The position numbers were made by a program, and so were the translations under genes. DNA of 37,390 bases from the NCBI GenBank assembly GCA_036839975.1, contig DAISVU010000015.1, forward strand, positions 1 to 37,390, written 5' to 3'. The notes under the pieces are model-generated. The model saw only the letters and a program-made list of their open reading frames with translations, made no database searches and had not been told where the DNA came from. Numbering within the stretch: position 1 is the stretch's first letter; every line of letters begins with the position of its first letter. The DNA comes from RGIG7111 sp036839975. Its GTDB lineage: Bacteria; Bacillota; Clostridia; Peptostreptococcales; Anaerovoracaceae. Shown in pieces: positions 26,209 to 35,467 of this stretch.

Positions 26209-27096
26209 CTAAGCTCTGGGATGTGTCCTGTCATATACATCCTTTATGCGGTTTTTAGTAACGGACAGATATATCTCTGTAGCCGTGAGATCTTCATGCC
26301 CCATTAACTCCTGCAGCGATTTGAGATCCGCTCCATTCTGTATCATATGCACCGCAAATGTAGTTCTTATGATATTCGGTGTAAGCTTATGACTTAACTG
26401 AGCCTTGTTACCATATGCCTTTAGTATTTTCCACAATCCCTGCCGAGTTATCCTTTTTCCATAGTAATTCACAAATAAGGCCTTTTCATCATCAGAGTCA
26501 TCATCATGCAAAAGCTTTTCCCTGACATCATATATATATTCCTCAAGCACGGCACGCGCCGGTCTCCCTATAGGTATTATGCGTGCTTTACTTTGTTCGC
26601 CGGCACACGTTATAAATCCCATGCGCAGATTGATATCCTCAACATCTGCCTCAATAAGCTCCGTTACTCTTATGCCTGTAGCATATAGAAGTTCCAGGAT
26701 CGCACTGTCGCGTTTCCCTCTCAAACTGTCATCGGGTGTCTTAAGAAGCCTGTCCATTTCCCTGATTGTCAGATACTCAAGCCTACGCTTTGATATTTTG
26801 GGAGCCTTGACACCTTCTGTAGGAAGCTTGTCTAAAAGACCGTTCGCCTGCATAAACTTATAAAAAGCTCTGACCGAGGCGAGCTTGCGATTCGAAGTGG
26901 CCGCCGACCTGCCTTCATTTTTCAGTTCAAGCATATATGCAACAACTTCCGTGTTCCGGACATCCTTTAAGTCCTTCACTCCTCTTCCCTCTACAAATTT
27001 TGAAAACTCCATGACATCCCTTGTGTACGCTTCAATAGTATTATCTGATTTTTTAAGTTTCTTCTTCAGATATTCCAAAAAATCGTCAATGTACAT
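26209..27096 (-). CDS. XerD-like tyrosine recombinase with altered active site
   Basis: A 295-residue tyrosine recombinase with an N-terminal SAM-like core-binding domain and a C-terminal catalytic domain. Arg143 (ATGIRVTEL), Lys170 (QSKARIIPIG), Arg244, His267 (LMGHEDL) and Tyr276 (ATEIYLSV) are present. The usual H-x-x-R motif reads Asn241-x-x-Arg244 (LTPNIIRTTFAVHM), so the catalytic histidine is replaced, and the common RH pair reads RT. XerC/XerD enzymes resolve chromosome dimers at dif. Location next to a NUDIX gene resembles the nudF-xerD neighbourhood of Bacillota, so this is probably the housekeeping copy or a diverged paralogue. AAGGGAGAG precedes ATG 27096. Confidence 0.85.
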   Translation of the reverse strand: MYIDDFLEYLKKKLKKSDNTIEAYTRDVMEFSKFVEGRGVKDLKDVRNTEVVAYMLELKNEGRSAATSNRKLASVRAFYKFMQANGLLDKLPTEGVKAPKISKRRLEYLTIREMDRLLKTPDDSLRGKRDSAILELLYATGIRVTELIEADVEDINLRMGFITCAGEQSKARIIPIGRPARAVLEEYIYDVREKLLHDDDSDDEKALFVNYYGKRITRQGLWKILKAYGNKAQLSHKLTPNIIRTTFAVHMIQNGADLKSLQELMGHEDLTATEIYLSVTKNRIKDVYDRTHPRA

Positions 27097-27659
27097 CCAA
27101 CTCTCCCTTTATATATGTATAATGCAAAAATATAATTTAATGCTGAAAAGTTCTTTGCAGTTGCAGGTTTCAATTTTCCAAAATCAATTCTCCGGTCTAA
27201 AAAACATTCAAGCATTTTCTGCATTGAAGTTCATGCAGAAGTCAATTTTTTCAACCTTAAGTTGTATTTGAAAAGCAGTGATTTAACCAAACAAATTATT
27301 AGAACTGATACTTTTATCTACTGATAATTATTATCACTATATTGATTATTATAGATCATTGTCGTTATTCTTACAATACGATTATCACAGGTGACAACAA
27401 AATTCACTGTTTTTTTGATGATTTAAAGGTCACCGGAATCAAGCCACATATTAAAATCGGCTATCATGTATCTATGAAAAATCAACCCCTATATATCTGA
27501 TAAATTCCCGTATAATAAAATATCTGTATTATGAGCGCTGCTGTCGCTTATAATACATTTCTGCGATAAACGCTGACACGCTGTCTTTATATACGGTGCT
27601 GTCTTTTCATTTGTACATGAGTCCCGGCACTAATTCATACCGGCCGCGGCAAAGCACAC
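27097..27659 (-). other. 563-base intergenic region between NUDIX and xerD-like genes
   Basis: No credible protein gene on either strand. It contains the promoter and Fur box described separately and, in the leader, a hairpin with arms TTCTGCAT/ATGCAGAA (27219-27242). In B. subtilis the fur gene lies between nudF and xerD, so this gap may mark a lost or moved fur; I see no fur remnant. A small RNA is possible. Confidence 0.45.
27322..27376 (-). promoter_or_regulatory. sigma-A promoter with canonical Fur box
   Basis: On the minus strand, -35 TTGTAA (27371-27376) and -10 TATAAT (27348-27353) are 17 bases apart. TGATAAT-T-ATTATCA (27322-27336) is a perfect 7-1-7 Fur box just past the expected start site. 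A half-matching TGATAATCG overlaps the -35 region. The promoter points to the xerD-like gene, about 245 bases away. Fur, Zur or PerR could bind such a box. Confidence 0.75.
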
Positions 27660-28199
27660 CTATCCTTTCATCTGCGCACGGGCCATAAGCACTGCACAAA
27701 TGCTCTTTGCGTCAAACATCTTACCCTGCTCTGCCATTCTGCAGACCTCATCAAAGTCGCATTCAAAAATATCTATCGCTTCATCATCATCAAGATTTCT
27801 CTCATATTTAGTCAACCCGGTACAGAGATAAACTTCTATTCCTTCTTCAGTATAAGCAACGCTTGGGAATATAAGTCCGAGTTTTTTAAGTTCAGACGCC
27901 ACATAACCGGTTTCTTCCCGGAGTTCTCTTTTGGCTGCGGTCAAAGAATCCGCCTCGTCTTTTTCTATCTTACCCGCAGGCACCTCGAATATTACCTCGT
28001 CCATAGCATATCGATACTGCTTCTCCATGATTATCTTCCCGGAATCCGTAAGCGCAACCATTGCCACTGCACCGTTATGCTCTACAATTTCACGGCTTGC
28101 AGGCTTGCCTGACACTGTTGTGACTATATCTTTTCTCAGGTTTAAAATCTTGCCTTCGTATATTCTTTCTGAACTGATTCTTTCTTCTTTGTATATCAT
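27660..28199 (-). CDS. nudF: NUDIX hydrolase, ADP-ribose pyrophosphatase type
   Basis: A 179-residue NUDIX protein. The Nudix box is complete: G-x5-E-x7-REL-x-EE-x-GY (GKIEKDEADSLT, then AAKRELREETGY). The preceding IFEVPAGKIE and the N-terminal EHNGAVAMVAL match ADP-ribose pyrophosphatases, which split ADP-ribose into AMP and ribose 5-phosphate. It starts at ATG 28199 and lies upstream of the xerD-like gene, separated by 563 bases. Confidence 0.9.
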   Translation of the reverse strand: MIYKEERISSERIYEGKILNLRKDIVTTVSGKPASREIVEHNGAVAMVALTDSGKIIMEKQYRYAMDEVIFEVPAGKIEKDEADSLTAAKRELREETGYVASELKKLGLIFPSVAYTEEGIEVYLCTGLTKYERNLDDDEAIDIFECDFDEVCRMAEQGKMFDAKSICAVLMARAQMKG

Positions 28200-28291
28200 A
28201 TTATGTCATTTCCCTCTTTATCTTCTGCCGCTGTATTGTACCTATTAATAATTCGTATCTATTGAATTGCAGCTTCTCTTTTTAACCGCCG

Positions 28292-29161
28292 CTACTCCGA
28301 CATTTCCTTTGATCTATCGACTGCCGCCTTGAATGCACGCACGATTATTTCTTTAAAGTTATCTTTTTCCAATGAATGTACTGCCTCGATAGTTGTACCG
28401 CCGGGTGAACATACGTTTATACATAGCTGATTGACATCCGTTTCGGTCTGAAGCACCATTTCAGCTGCGCCCTTTACTGCCTGTGCTGCAAAAATGCGAG
28501 CCTTATCCTTTTCCATCCCATTTGCGACCGCAGCAGCTATCAGCGCATCAATATACATAAATGTATATGCAGGACTTGATCCGCTTACACCTATAACACA
28601 GTGGATGAGTTCTTCATCAACTTCCTCTGCAGCACCAATGTGATCAAATATAGCCTTTGCAACTGCAAAAATCCCGTCATTGACATTTGCATTTCTGCAC
28701 ATTGCAATCATTGACGCTCCTACCTGTGCGGGAGTATTAGGCATAATCCTTATTATCTTAGCACTTTTACCTAGATATCCTTCCATATAGCCAATAGTTA
28801 TTCCGGCAGCCATCGATATAAGCAGCTTACCCTCATCTTCACTGTCAGCATTGATATCATCCGACGCAAAATCGTGCGCACAAACATTTGCACAGCTTGC
28901 CTCTGCAAATGCGGCAGCTATCTGCGGCATTAACTGTCCAAATATATTGGGTTTTACACCTAATATAATAATATCCGTTGCTCTTACGATATCCTCTATC
29001 CCATCTGTGGCAGTCGCACCTGTTTCTCTGGCGATTGCCTCACGCTTTTCAACAGTCGGAGTATACACAAGAATTTCGTTTCCATCTTCGTTTGCAAAGG
29101 GAGCATATCCTCTTAATATTGCACCACCCATGTTGCCAGCACCTATAAATCCTATCTTCAT
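28292..29161 (-). CDS. proC: pyrroline-5-carboxylate reductase
   Basis: A 289-residue ProC. The Rossmann motif is GFIGAGNMGGAILRG at the N-terminus. NTPAQVGASMIAM and SGSSPAYTFMYIDALIAA with the tail CSPGGTTIEAVHSLE match the catalytic dimer domain. It reduces pyrroline-5-carboxylate to proline, the last step of the pathway. An acidic insert of about 20 residues (CAHDFASDDINADSEDEG) lies before the strand LLISMAAGI and is unusual. It follows proB in the same direction across 98 bases. Confidence 0.95.
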   Translation of the reverse strand: MKIGFIGAGNMGGAILRGYAPFANEDGNEILVYTPTVEKREAIARETGATATDGIEDIVRATDIIILGVKPNIFGQLMPQIAAAFAEASCANVCAHDFASDDINADSEDEGKLLISMAAGITIGYMEGYLGKSAKIIRIMPNTPAQVGASMIAMCRNANVNDGIFAVAKAIFDHIGAAEEVDEELIHCVIGVSGSSPAYTFMYIDALIAAAVANGMEKDKARIFAAQAVKGAAEMVLQTETDVNQLCINVCSPGGTTIEAVHSLEKDNFKEIIVRAFKAAVDRSKEMSE

Positions 29162-29259
29162 ATCAAAGCCTCTCTCATTATTTTCAAATATTTTACTTTC
29201 TGCTGTTACCTGTATTACCGGCTGCAGATTGAAACATACATTCCAATATATACATTCAA

Positions 29260-30054
29260 TCAGCCAGAAAACAAAGTCCCTAAATTGCCGCCTTCAAAAG
29301 CGGTCTTTATAGTATCTTTCTTCTTTCCGTTCAGAAGTACCATATTTATACCGTATTTATTGACCATACCTGCGGCTTCTATCTTCGTTGCTATTCCACC
29401 CGTGCCAAAGGGACTCTTTCCTTTAGTATCGATCGCATCCAAAAGCACGGACGCATCATTGACCTCCTCGATCAATTCTGCATCATTATGCGTCTTAGGA
29501 TCCTTATCATATACGCCATCTATATCACTTAAAGCGATCAAAGTATCAGCATTCCACAATGAAGCGGTCAAAGCGCTAAGTGTATCATTATCACCTATCT
29601 TGATCTCATCTACACTGACGCTGTCATTTTCATTTATTATCGGCACAACTCCTTCATCAATCAGTGTAAAAAGCGTATTTCTTATATTCAGGGTCCTGTG
29701 CGGATGATCGAAGTCTTCCTGAGTTAAAAGTATCTGCGCGACGTGAATATCATAATCCGAAAAATATTGCTTGTACGCCATCATTAGTTCAACCTGTCCG
29801 ATCGCACAAAGCGCCTGCTTGTAATTGATATCATTGCGGCGATCCCATTTATTTATGGCTCCCACACCGCAAACACCCGCGCCTGATGAGACTATAATAA
29901 CCTGCTTCCCTTTATCAATAAGAAGACATGCCTGCTCTACAATATTACATAATGATTCGGGATTTACTTCACCCTTTTCATTTGACAGGACATTACTGCC
30001 AATCTTTATTACAATTTTCCTGCTTTTCTCTAAAACGTCGCTTATGGAACTCAT
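29260..30054 (-). CDS. proB: glutamate 5-kinase, short form without PUA domain
   Basis: A 264-residue amino-acid kinase: KIVIKIGSNVLSN, VSSGAGVCGVGAI, PIINENDSVSVDEIKIGDND and GTGGIATKIEAAGM. It phosphorylates glutamate in the first step of proline synthesis and is normally feedback-inhibited by proline. The C-terminal PUA domain of enterobacterial ProB is absent, as is common in Clostridia. AAGGAGG precedes ATG 30054. It sits upstream of proC; proA is on the opposite strand 1.4 kb away. Confidence 0.95.
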   Translation of the reverse strand: MSSISDVLEKSRKIVIKIGSNVLSNEKGEVNPESLCNIVEQACLLIDKGKQVIIVSSGAGVCGVGAINKWDRRNDINYKQALCAIGQVELMMAYKQYFSDYDIHVAQILLTQEDFDHPHRTLNIRNTLFTLIDEGVVPIINENDSVSVDEIKIGDNDTLSALTASLWNADTLIALSDIDGVYDKDPKTHNDAELIEEVNDASVLLDAIDTKGKSPFGTGGIATKIEAAGMVNKYGINMVLLNGKKKDTIKTAFEGGNLGTLFSG

Positions 30055-30387
30055 TAAAATTTTCCTCCTTGAACTAATGTTATGATTATACCATACAGCC
30101 CGCAGAGAAATACTCGATTTTTTTTAAATTTATCTTGATTTTTAATATCTTTTTTGTTAATCTATGTATGAGGTATCATACTTGATATCCTCATTAATCT
30201 CTAATCCCAATACCCCTTTTGAACAAAACAGATTGCTCCCCTGCAATCTGTTTTGATTATAAGGAGAAAAACAATATGATCTAATTATTCCAACGGTTTC
30301 CAATGACAGCAGATAATTGCATAATACAGAAAAATATGCGGTTTTAGGACAATTTATATTAAATACAGAACTTCAGGAGAAAACATT
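30055..30387. promoter_or_regulatory. divergent intergenic region with perfect hairpin and two-codon ORF
   Basis: 333 bases between divergent proB and the exonuclease gene. CAAAACAGATTGC (30224-30236) and GCAATCTGTTTTG (30243-30255) make a perfect 13-bp stem with loop TCCCCT. Eight bases later AAGGAG precedes ATG-ATC-TAA, a two-codon frame with good ribosome spacing. A bulged stem GAGGTATCA/TGATATCCTC lies at 30170-30200. No T-box or known riboswitch motif is seen. Confidence 0.5.
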
Positions 30388-31419
30388 TTGAAACATATAA
30401 TAAAGATACTGGATGAAACACCATACCATTCACATGCCTTTGACCTCTATTTTAAAAGCCTTCATCTTGCAGTATTTGATATTGAAACGACAGGCTTAAG
30501 ATCTGATCGTGATCGTATCATCCTAATCGGCTGCGTTGAGATTAAAGATAACCATCTAGTCGCGCACCAGTATTTCGCCGAAGACTTTTCAGAAGAGGTT
30601 AACATAATCGAAGCATTTCTGCATGACTTCGCAGATACCGATGTGTTGATAACATATAACGGTGCATCGTTTGACATGCCTTTTTTATATAATCGCATGA
30701 AAATTCTCGGGATCCCAAACAAAGACAGCGACTTTTACAACTTCGATCTCTATCGGATCCTCAGGTACTACTCACCGATAAAAAAATTCATGCCTAATCT
30801 GAAACAGAAGACGGTTGAAAGTTTCATGGGGCTATGGTCTGAAAGGACCGATGAGATCTCAGGTGCAGAAAGCGTTTCACTTTATCATAATTACATCGCA
30901 AAAAGAAAAACGACCACCTTAAAAAAAATCCTGCTCCATAACAGCGATGACATCTCACTGCTTCAAAGACTTTTAAAAATACTTGATCGCTGCGATGTTC
31001 ATAAAGCGATGCACGAGATAGGATTCCCTCTGATCTATAAGAAAAACAGCGGACTCGTTCCACGAATGATAACAACTGACAAAATCAAAATAATTCCCGC
31101 CTGTGTTGAAGTTTCTGGCAAACAATATTACAATGGTATCGGTCGCATGATGTTTGAAAGTGAAGGAACACCTTATAATCTGACTATGGATGCCAATGAG
31201 CTTGTTTTTCAGCTTTCTGTACCGCTTCTTGACCACGACCGAAAAAAAGAATTTTATATTGCTGATCTTGAGTTGCTTGGGCTTGATACAAAAGAGTTTG
31301 AAAATTATCCGCAGGCAGGAGACGGACTGCTCATTTTGAAGCAGAACGGCAAAACAAACTATTTACAAACTAATCATTTTATTAAAGCGCTCCTTGATCA
31401 CATACTCGCCGACTTCTGA
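30388..31419 (+). CDS. YprB-like ribonuclease H-fold exonuclease
   Basis: A 343-residue protein with a DEDD-type exonuclease domain in residues 20-205. Motif I is LAVFDIETTGL, motif II is TYNGASFDMPFLYNRM, and a C-terminal Asp lies in LLHNSDDISLLQRLL. This matches the YprB/RNase H-like family of Bacillota; the substrate is not established. The last 130 residues are less conserved. The start is TTG 30388 with GGAG nine bases upstream. It precedes proA in the same direction by about 70 bases that contain a hairpin ACCCTC/GAGGGT (31433-31460). Confidence 0.85.
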   Translation: MKHIIKILDETPYHSHAFDLYFKSLHLAVFDIETTGLRSDRDRIILIGCVEIKDNHLVAHQYFAEDFSEEVNIIEAFLHDFADTDVLITYNGASFDMPFLYNRMKILGIPNKDSDFYNFDLYRILRYYSPIKKFMPNLKQKTVESFMGLWSERTDEISGAESVSLYHNYIAKRKTTTLKKILLHNSDDISLLQRLLKILDRCDVHKAMHEIGFPLIYKKNSGLVPRMITTDKIKIIPACVEVSGKQYYNGIGRMMFESEGTPYNLTMDANELVFQLSVPLLDHDRKKEFYIADLELLGLDTKEFENYPQAGDGLLILKQNGKTNYLQTNHFIKALLDHILADF

Positions 31420-31490
31420 CCTAAGCCGGCACACCCTCAATTGTATGTTATTGCGAGGGTTATTGAGTACATTTGAAAGGATGGGTAAAC

Positions 31491-32768
31491 ATGGACTATG
31501 CAAAAGTCGCAAGAGATGTTAAATCCAACAGTTTTAAACTGGCATCATTGCCGGAAAGTGTGCGAAACAGCGCACTGGCGGCTATCGCAAATGCTCTTGA
31601 CAACAAACGATCCGATATCTTCGAAGCCAATGTAAATGACATGGACAAAGCCAGCTCGGCAGGTCTTCCGGAACCCGTCATAGAAAGGCTTAAATTCGAC
31701 GATCACAAGCTGAATGACTGTATCAGCGGTATAAACGGTCTTATCAGACTTGAAGATCCGCTCTTCAAAACACTTTTAAAAAGGCAGCTTGACAAGGATC
31801 TTACACTCGTAAAAACCACGTGCCCTATAGGTGTTATAGGCGTGATCTTTGAATCAAGACCCGATGCACTTGTACAGATATCATCTCTTTGTATAAAGGG
31901 CGGCAACTGCGCAATTTTAAAAGGTGGCAGTGAAGCCGCAGGGACCAACAAAAAATTATTTGATATCATATATGCCGCCGGCCACGATGCCGGACTTCCG
32001 GAAGGATTTATTACACTGATCGAAGACCGCTCTGGAATCGATGAATTATTGAAACACCATGAGAGTATAGACCTGATCATACCACGTGGTTCAAATCAAT
32101 TCGTTCAATATATAATGTCCAATTCTAAAATACCTGTCATGGGTCATGCCGACGGTGTATGCCACATATATGCGGATGAGGCTGCAGATATTGACAAGGC
32201 AATACCGATCATTATTGATGCAAAGACCCAATACGTAGCTGCCTGCAACACAGTTGAAACATTGCTGGTACACAGAAATATAGCAGATATCCTGCTGCCC
32301 CATCTTGCTGAAGCCTCCGGCGGCAAAATACAATACAGAGGCGATGATAAAACTCGCGCAATAATAAAGTGTGCCGATGCTACAGATGAGGACAACCGAA
32401 CCGAATACCTGGATTATATACTTTCAATCCGCGTAGTCGATGATATAGACGAAGCGATCGCACACATAAACAAGTTCGGTTCACATCATACAGATGCGAT
32501 ATTGACCGAAGATTCCGATGCGGCTGAGAGATTTATGGCACACGTTGATTCGGCAGGCGTTTATCAAAACTGTTCTACCCGTTTCGCGGACGGTTTCCGC
32601 TACGGATTCGGAGCAGAAGTCGGGATCAGCACAGGAAAACTGCATGCTCGTGGCCCTGTAGGTCTTGAAGGTCTCGTTACATACAAATACCGTCTCTTCG
32701 GAAACGGTCAGATTGTAGCTGACTATGCTGAAGGCAGACGCTGTTTTGATTATAAAGACCTTAAGTAG
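31491..32768 (+). CDS. proA: glutamate-5-semialdehyde dehydrogenase
   Basis: A 425-residue ProA. The NADPH-binding part has CPIGVIGVIFESRPDALVQI and CAILKGGSEA. The catalytic cysteine is Cys252 in AACNTVETLLV. The end HARGPVGLEGLVTYKYRLFG is characteristic. It reduces glutamyl phosphate to the semialdehyde, the second step of proline synthesis. The start is ATG 31491 with GAAAGGATGG before it. It is separated from proB by the exonuclease gene and lies on the other strand, so the three pro genes are close but not one operon. Confidence 0.95.
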   Translation: MDYAKVARDVKSNSFKLASLPESVRNSALAAIANALDNKRSDIFEANVNDMDKASSAGLPEPVIERLKFDDHKLNDCISGINGLIRLEDPLFKTLLKRQLDKDLTLVKTTCPIGVIGVIFESRPDALVQISSLCIKGGNCAILKGGSEAAGTNKKLFDIIYAAGHDAGLPEGFITLIEDRSGIDELLKHHESIDLIIPRGSNQFVQYIMSNSKIPVMGHADGVCHIYADEAADIDKAIPIIIDAKTQYVAACNTVETLLVHRNIADILLPHLAEASGGKIQYRGDDKTRAIIKCADATDEDNRTEYLDYILSIRVVDDIDEAIAHINKFGSHHTDAILTEDSDAAERFMAHVDSAGVYQNCSTRFADGFRYGFGAEVGISTGKLHARGPVGLEGLVTYKYRLFGNGQIVADYAEGRRCFDYKDLK

Positions 32769-32892
32769 GATATGATATTAAAACAGTTTCATTTTTTTAA
32801 ATATTACGATTATATTAAAGGCGGACAGCCTTACGAAAGATATACCTGATAAACTGTACAAATTAAATCATTTGTTTAGGCCATACACAGAT

Positions 32893-32930
32893 ATGCTTCC
32901 ATATATTTTATATGGAAGCATGCATTTTGT
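32893..32930 (+). terminator. terminator after proA
   Basis: ATGCTTCCATATA-TTT-TATATGGAAGCAT is a perfect 13-bp stem followed by GCATTTTGTTTTT. It lies about 125 bases after proA and before the convergent glmM. Confidence 0.8.
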
Positions 32931-33006
32931 TTTTGAGCGGATAATATTTTATGCTTAACAATATATACTTTACAATCTTATCTTTCTTATAAAATCAAAC
33001 TGCATT

Positions 33007-34338
33007 TCAGCTTATAGATCTTTTGACTTCCGCCACCAGCTTATTAACATATGCATCACACGTGTATTCATTTTCAGCTTCAGCCAATACTCTGACAACC
33101 GGTTCAGTGCAGCTCTTTCTGATCAGCACACGACCGACAGACAACATTGCATTCATCTCGTCCACAAGCGCCTGCAATTCCATGTGCTGAACCAGCGCAT
33201 CCTTATCTTCAACCGCCACATTTGCAATCTTCTGAGGATAAATCTTAAGATCATGGGTCAGGGCTGATGAAAGCGTCTTCTTTTGTATCAATATTTCCAT
33301 CAATACGATTGCAGTCAATATGCCGTCGCCAGTAAGCGAATATTTACTTAATATAACATGCCCGTTTTGCTCTGCCCCCAGACTGCACCTGTTCTGGCAG
33401 ATACCGACAGAAACATTTTTGTCACCCACATCTGTAACCACACAGTTAATACCCTTTTCCTTTAGGGATTCTATAAGCCCCGCATTGCTCATAACACTGA
33501 CCACAACTGAATCGTTCAGCAGATTCCCTTTTTCTTTCATATTTGTAGCTATGATATAAACTATCGCATCTCCGTCCAATATCCGGCCTTCATTATCAAC
33601 TGCAATACAACGATCAGCATCGCCATCAAAGGCAAAGCCGATGTCAAGATTCTTTTCTTTTACAAGCGTACAAAGATCCAACATATGTGTTGAGCCGCAA
33701 TCGTCATTTATGTTTGTGCCGTTAGGCTCACCGTTTATAACATACGTCTCAGCACCCAGCATATCAAATACATTTATTGCTATCGTGCTTGCAGCGCCGT
33801 TTGCCAGATCTAATCCCACCTTATACCCTCTGAAAGAGCCCATCGGAACCGATGTTAAGTAACTTATATAACGATTTCTACCCGCAAGAAAATCCTTGCA
33901 TGCGCCGGGAGCCGTCTCACTTAAATCCACTTCTATATCACCATCTATATACGCTTCGACTTCTTCAAGAATATTATCCGACAGTTTACTCCCATATCTG
34001 TTCACAACCTTTATGCCGTTATCATAAAAAGGGTTATGCGAAGCTGTAACCATAATACCGAAATCAAAACCGCATGTCCTTGCAATATACGATACACTCG
34101 GTGTAGTCGTAACGTGCATTAGATTCACATCAGCACCGCTTGATGCAACGCCTGCGGCAAGCGCATACTCAAGCATGTAACTGGAGCGTCTAGTATCCTT
34201 CCCGATTACACAACTCGCTTTTATTCTCAACCTTTCACCAAAATACCAACCAAGATACTGGCCTACTTTAAGCGCGTGTTCCGCTGTCAGTTCCTTGTTA
34301 GCTTCTCCTCTGAATCCGTCTGTACCAAAATATTTCAT
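33007..34338 (-). CDS. glmM: phosphoglucosamine mutase
   Basis: A 443-residue GlmM. The start KYFGTDGFRGEAN, phosphoserine Ser100 in VTASHNPFYDNGIK, the Mg2+ loop DGDADR (Asp238, 240, 242) and the phosphate-binding tail RKSCTEPVVRVLAE are all present. It converts glucosamine 6-phosphate to glucosamine 1-phosphate for cell-wall UDP-GlcNAc. ATG 34338 has GAGGAG upstream. It is on the minus strand after the HAD phosphatase but has a 355-base gap with a terminator, so it should have its own promoter. Confidence 0.95.
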   Translation of the reverse strand: MKYFGTDGFRGEANKELTAEHALKVGQYLGWYFGERLRIKASCVIGKDTRRSSYMLEYALAAGVASSGADVNLMHVTTTPSVSYIARTCGFDFGIMVTASHNPFYDNGIKVVNRYGSKLSDNILEEVEAYIDGDIEVDLSETAPGACKDFLAGRNRYISYLTSVPMGSFRGYKVGLDLANGAASTIAINVFDMLGAETYVINGEPNGTNINDDCGSTHMLDLCTLVKEKNLDIGFAFDGDADRCIAVDNEGRILDGDAIVYIIATNMKEKGNLLNDSVVVSVMSNAGLIESLKEKGINCVVTDVGDKNVSVGICQNRCSLGAEQNGHVILSKYSLTGDGILTAIVLMEILIQKKTLSSALTHDLKIYPQKIANVAVEDKDALVQHMELQALVDEMNAMLSVGRVLIRKSCTEPVVRVLAEAENEYTCDAYVNKLVAEVKRSIS

Positions 34339-34693
34339 ATATATCTCCTCACCGTTCGCAAATCAGATACGTACCGCATCCGTTAGCACGCAGACTTCAG
34401 ATGTATGCTCACACCTCCATGCTGTCCGCATTTTTCTGCGCAGTGATTTAATTTCGCTACCGTAAATTTTATGTATTTATTTAAATTTTTATCTCAACTT
34501 ATTATATACATAATACTGACATTACGCAGGTTTGGCAAGTTATAATACATGATATGCACATATGGGTTTATCTATAGCATAATATTTCTATCTTTATATC
34601 ATGTAACAGAAATCAATCCGGAAATCGGGATTTGACTACAAAAAAAGCAGCTATAAACAACCGCCTTTTCTAATCCTTTATTATGATATGTCT
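34339..34693 (-). other. intergenic region upstream of glmM, with HAD-gene terminator
   Basis: 355 bases without a gene. On the minus strand GCGGTT-loop-AGCTGC followed by seven T (34640-34664, two wobble pairs) ends the HAD transcript. The remaining AT-rich part should hold the glmM promoter. I see no glmS-type ribozyme or riboswitch. Confidence 0.55.
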
Positions 34694-35467
34694 TTAATCT
34701 ATTATCTCACCTACATTATTGAATACAAACTTCGGTCTGTACGGGTACAATTTCATCTCGTCCATATCGGTAACACCCGAGAGCACCAAGACGGTGTCCA
34801 GACCTGTTTCAATTCCTGCAACAATATCTGTATCCATTCTGTCCCCTATGATCGCCGCCTCGTCTGAATGAACATCAAGAATACGAAGACCTGTCCTCAT
34901 CATCAAAGCATTGGGTTTTCCCACAAAATATGCATGTTTACCGGTCGCCATCTCGATAGGCGAAATCAATGCGCCACATGCGGGTATTATCCCCCTCTCC
35001 GTCGGACCCGTCAAATCACTGTTTGTCCCTATGAGACGTGCACCGCTGTTTACAAGATGCACAGCTCTCAGTATATTTTCATAATTATACGTGCTGCCTT
35101 CACCGACTATCACATAATCAGGATCCACATCATTTATTGTGATCCCAGCCTCATAAAGTGCCGTTATAAGTCCCGGTCCTCCTATAACATACGCGCTTCC
35201 ACCCGGTGTCTGGCTTTTTACAAATTTAGCTGTAGCAAGTGCGCTTGTATAAAAATGGCTTTCATCGATGTCAAGTCCCATTCTGGCAAGCTTCTGTCTT
35301 AACTCCGCAGCAGAGCGTTCTGATGAATTTGTCAGGAACAAAAAACTCTTATTATTTTCATACAGCCAGTTTACAAACTCATCAACTCCCGGCACCAGAT
35401 TGTTGCCGTGATATATTACTCCATCCATATCACAGATAAATCCTTTTTTTGTCATCAATTCTTTCAC
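34694..35467 (-). CDS. HAD-IIA family phosphatase, NagD-like
   Basis: A 257-residue HAD hydrolase. Motif I is ICDMDGVIYHG, motif II is LFLTNSS, motif III uses the Lys of YFVGKPN and motif IV is IIGDRMDTDI. The cap between motifs II and III is the C2 type of the NagD/4-nitrophenylphosphatase subfamily. These enzymes remove phosphate from sugar phosphates or nucleotides; the substrate is unknown. The start is GTG 35467 because GGAGG lies eight bases upstream. It is a single gene ending at its own terminator. Confidence 0.9.
   Translation of the reverse strand: MKELMTKKGFICDMDGVIYHGNNLVPGVDEFVNWLYENNKSFLFLTNSSERSAAELRQKLARMGLDIDESHFYTSALATAKFVKSQTPGGSAYVIGGPGLITALYEAGITINDVDPDYVIVGEGSTYNYENILRAVHLVNSGARLIGTNSDLTGPTERGIIPACGALISPIEMATGKHAYFVGKPNALMMRTGLRILDVHSDEAAIIGDRMDTDIVAGIETGLDTVLVLSGVTDMDEMKLYPYRPKFVFNNVGEIID

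Noticed and set aside
30055..30387. T-box or proline riboswitch in front of the pro genes
   Set aside because: No T-box sequence (AGGGTGGNACCGCG-like) or terminator/antiterminator pair is visible on either strand.
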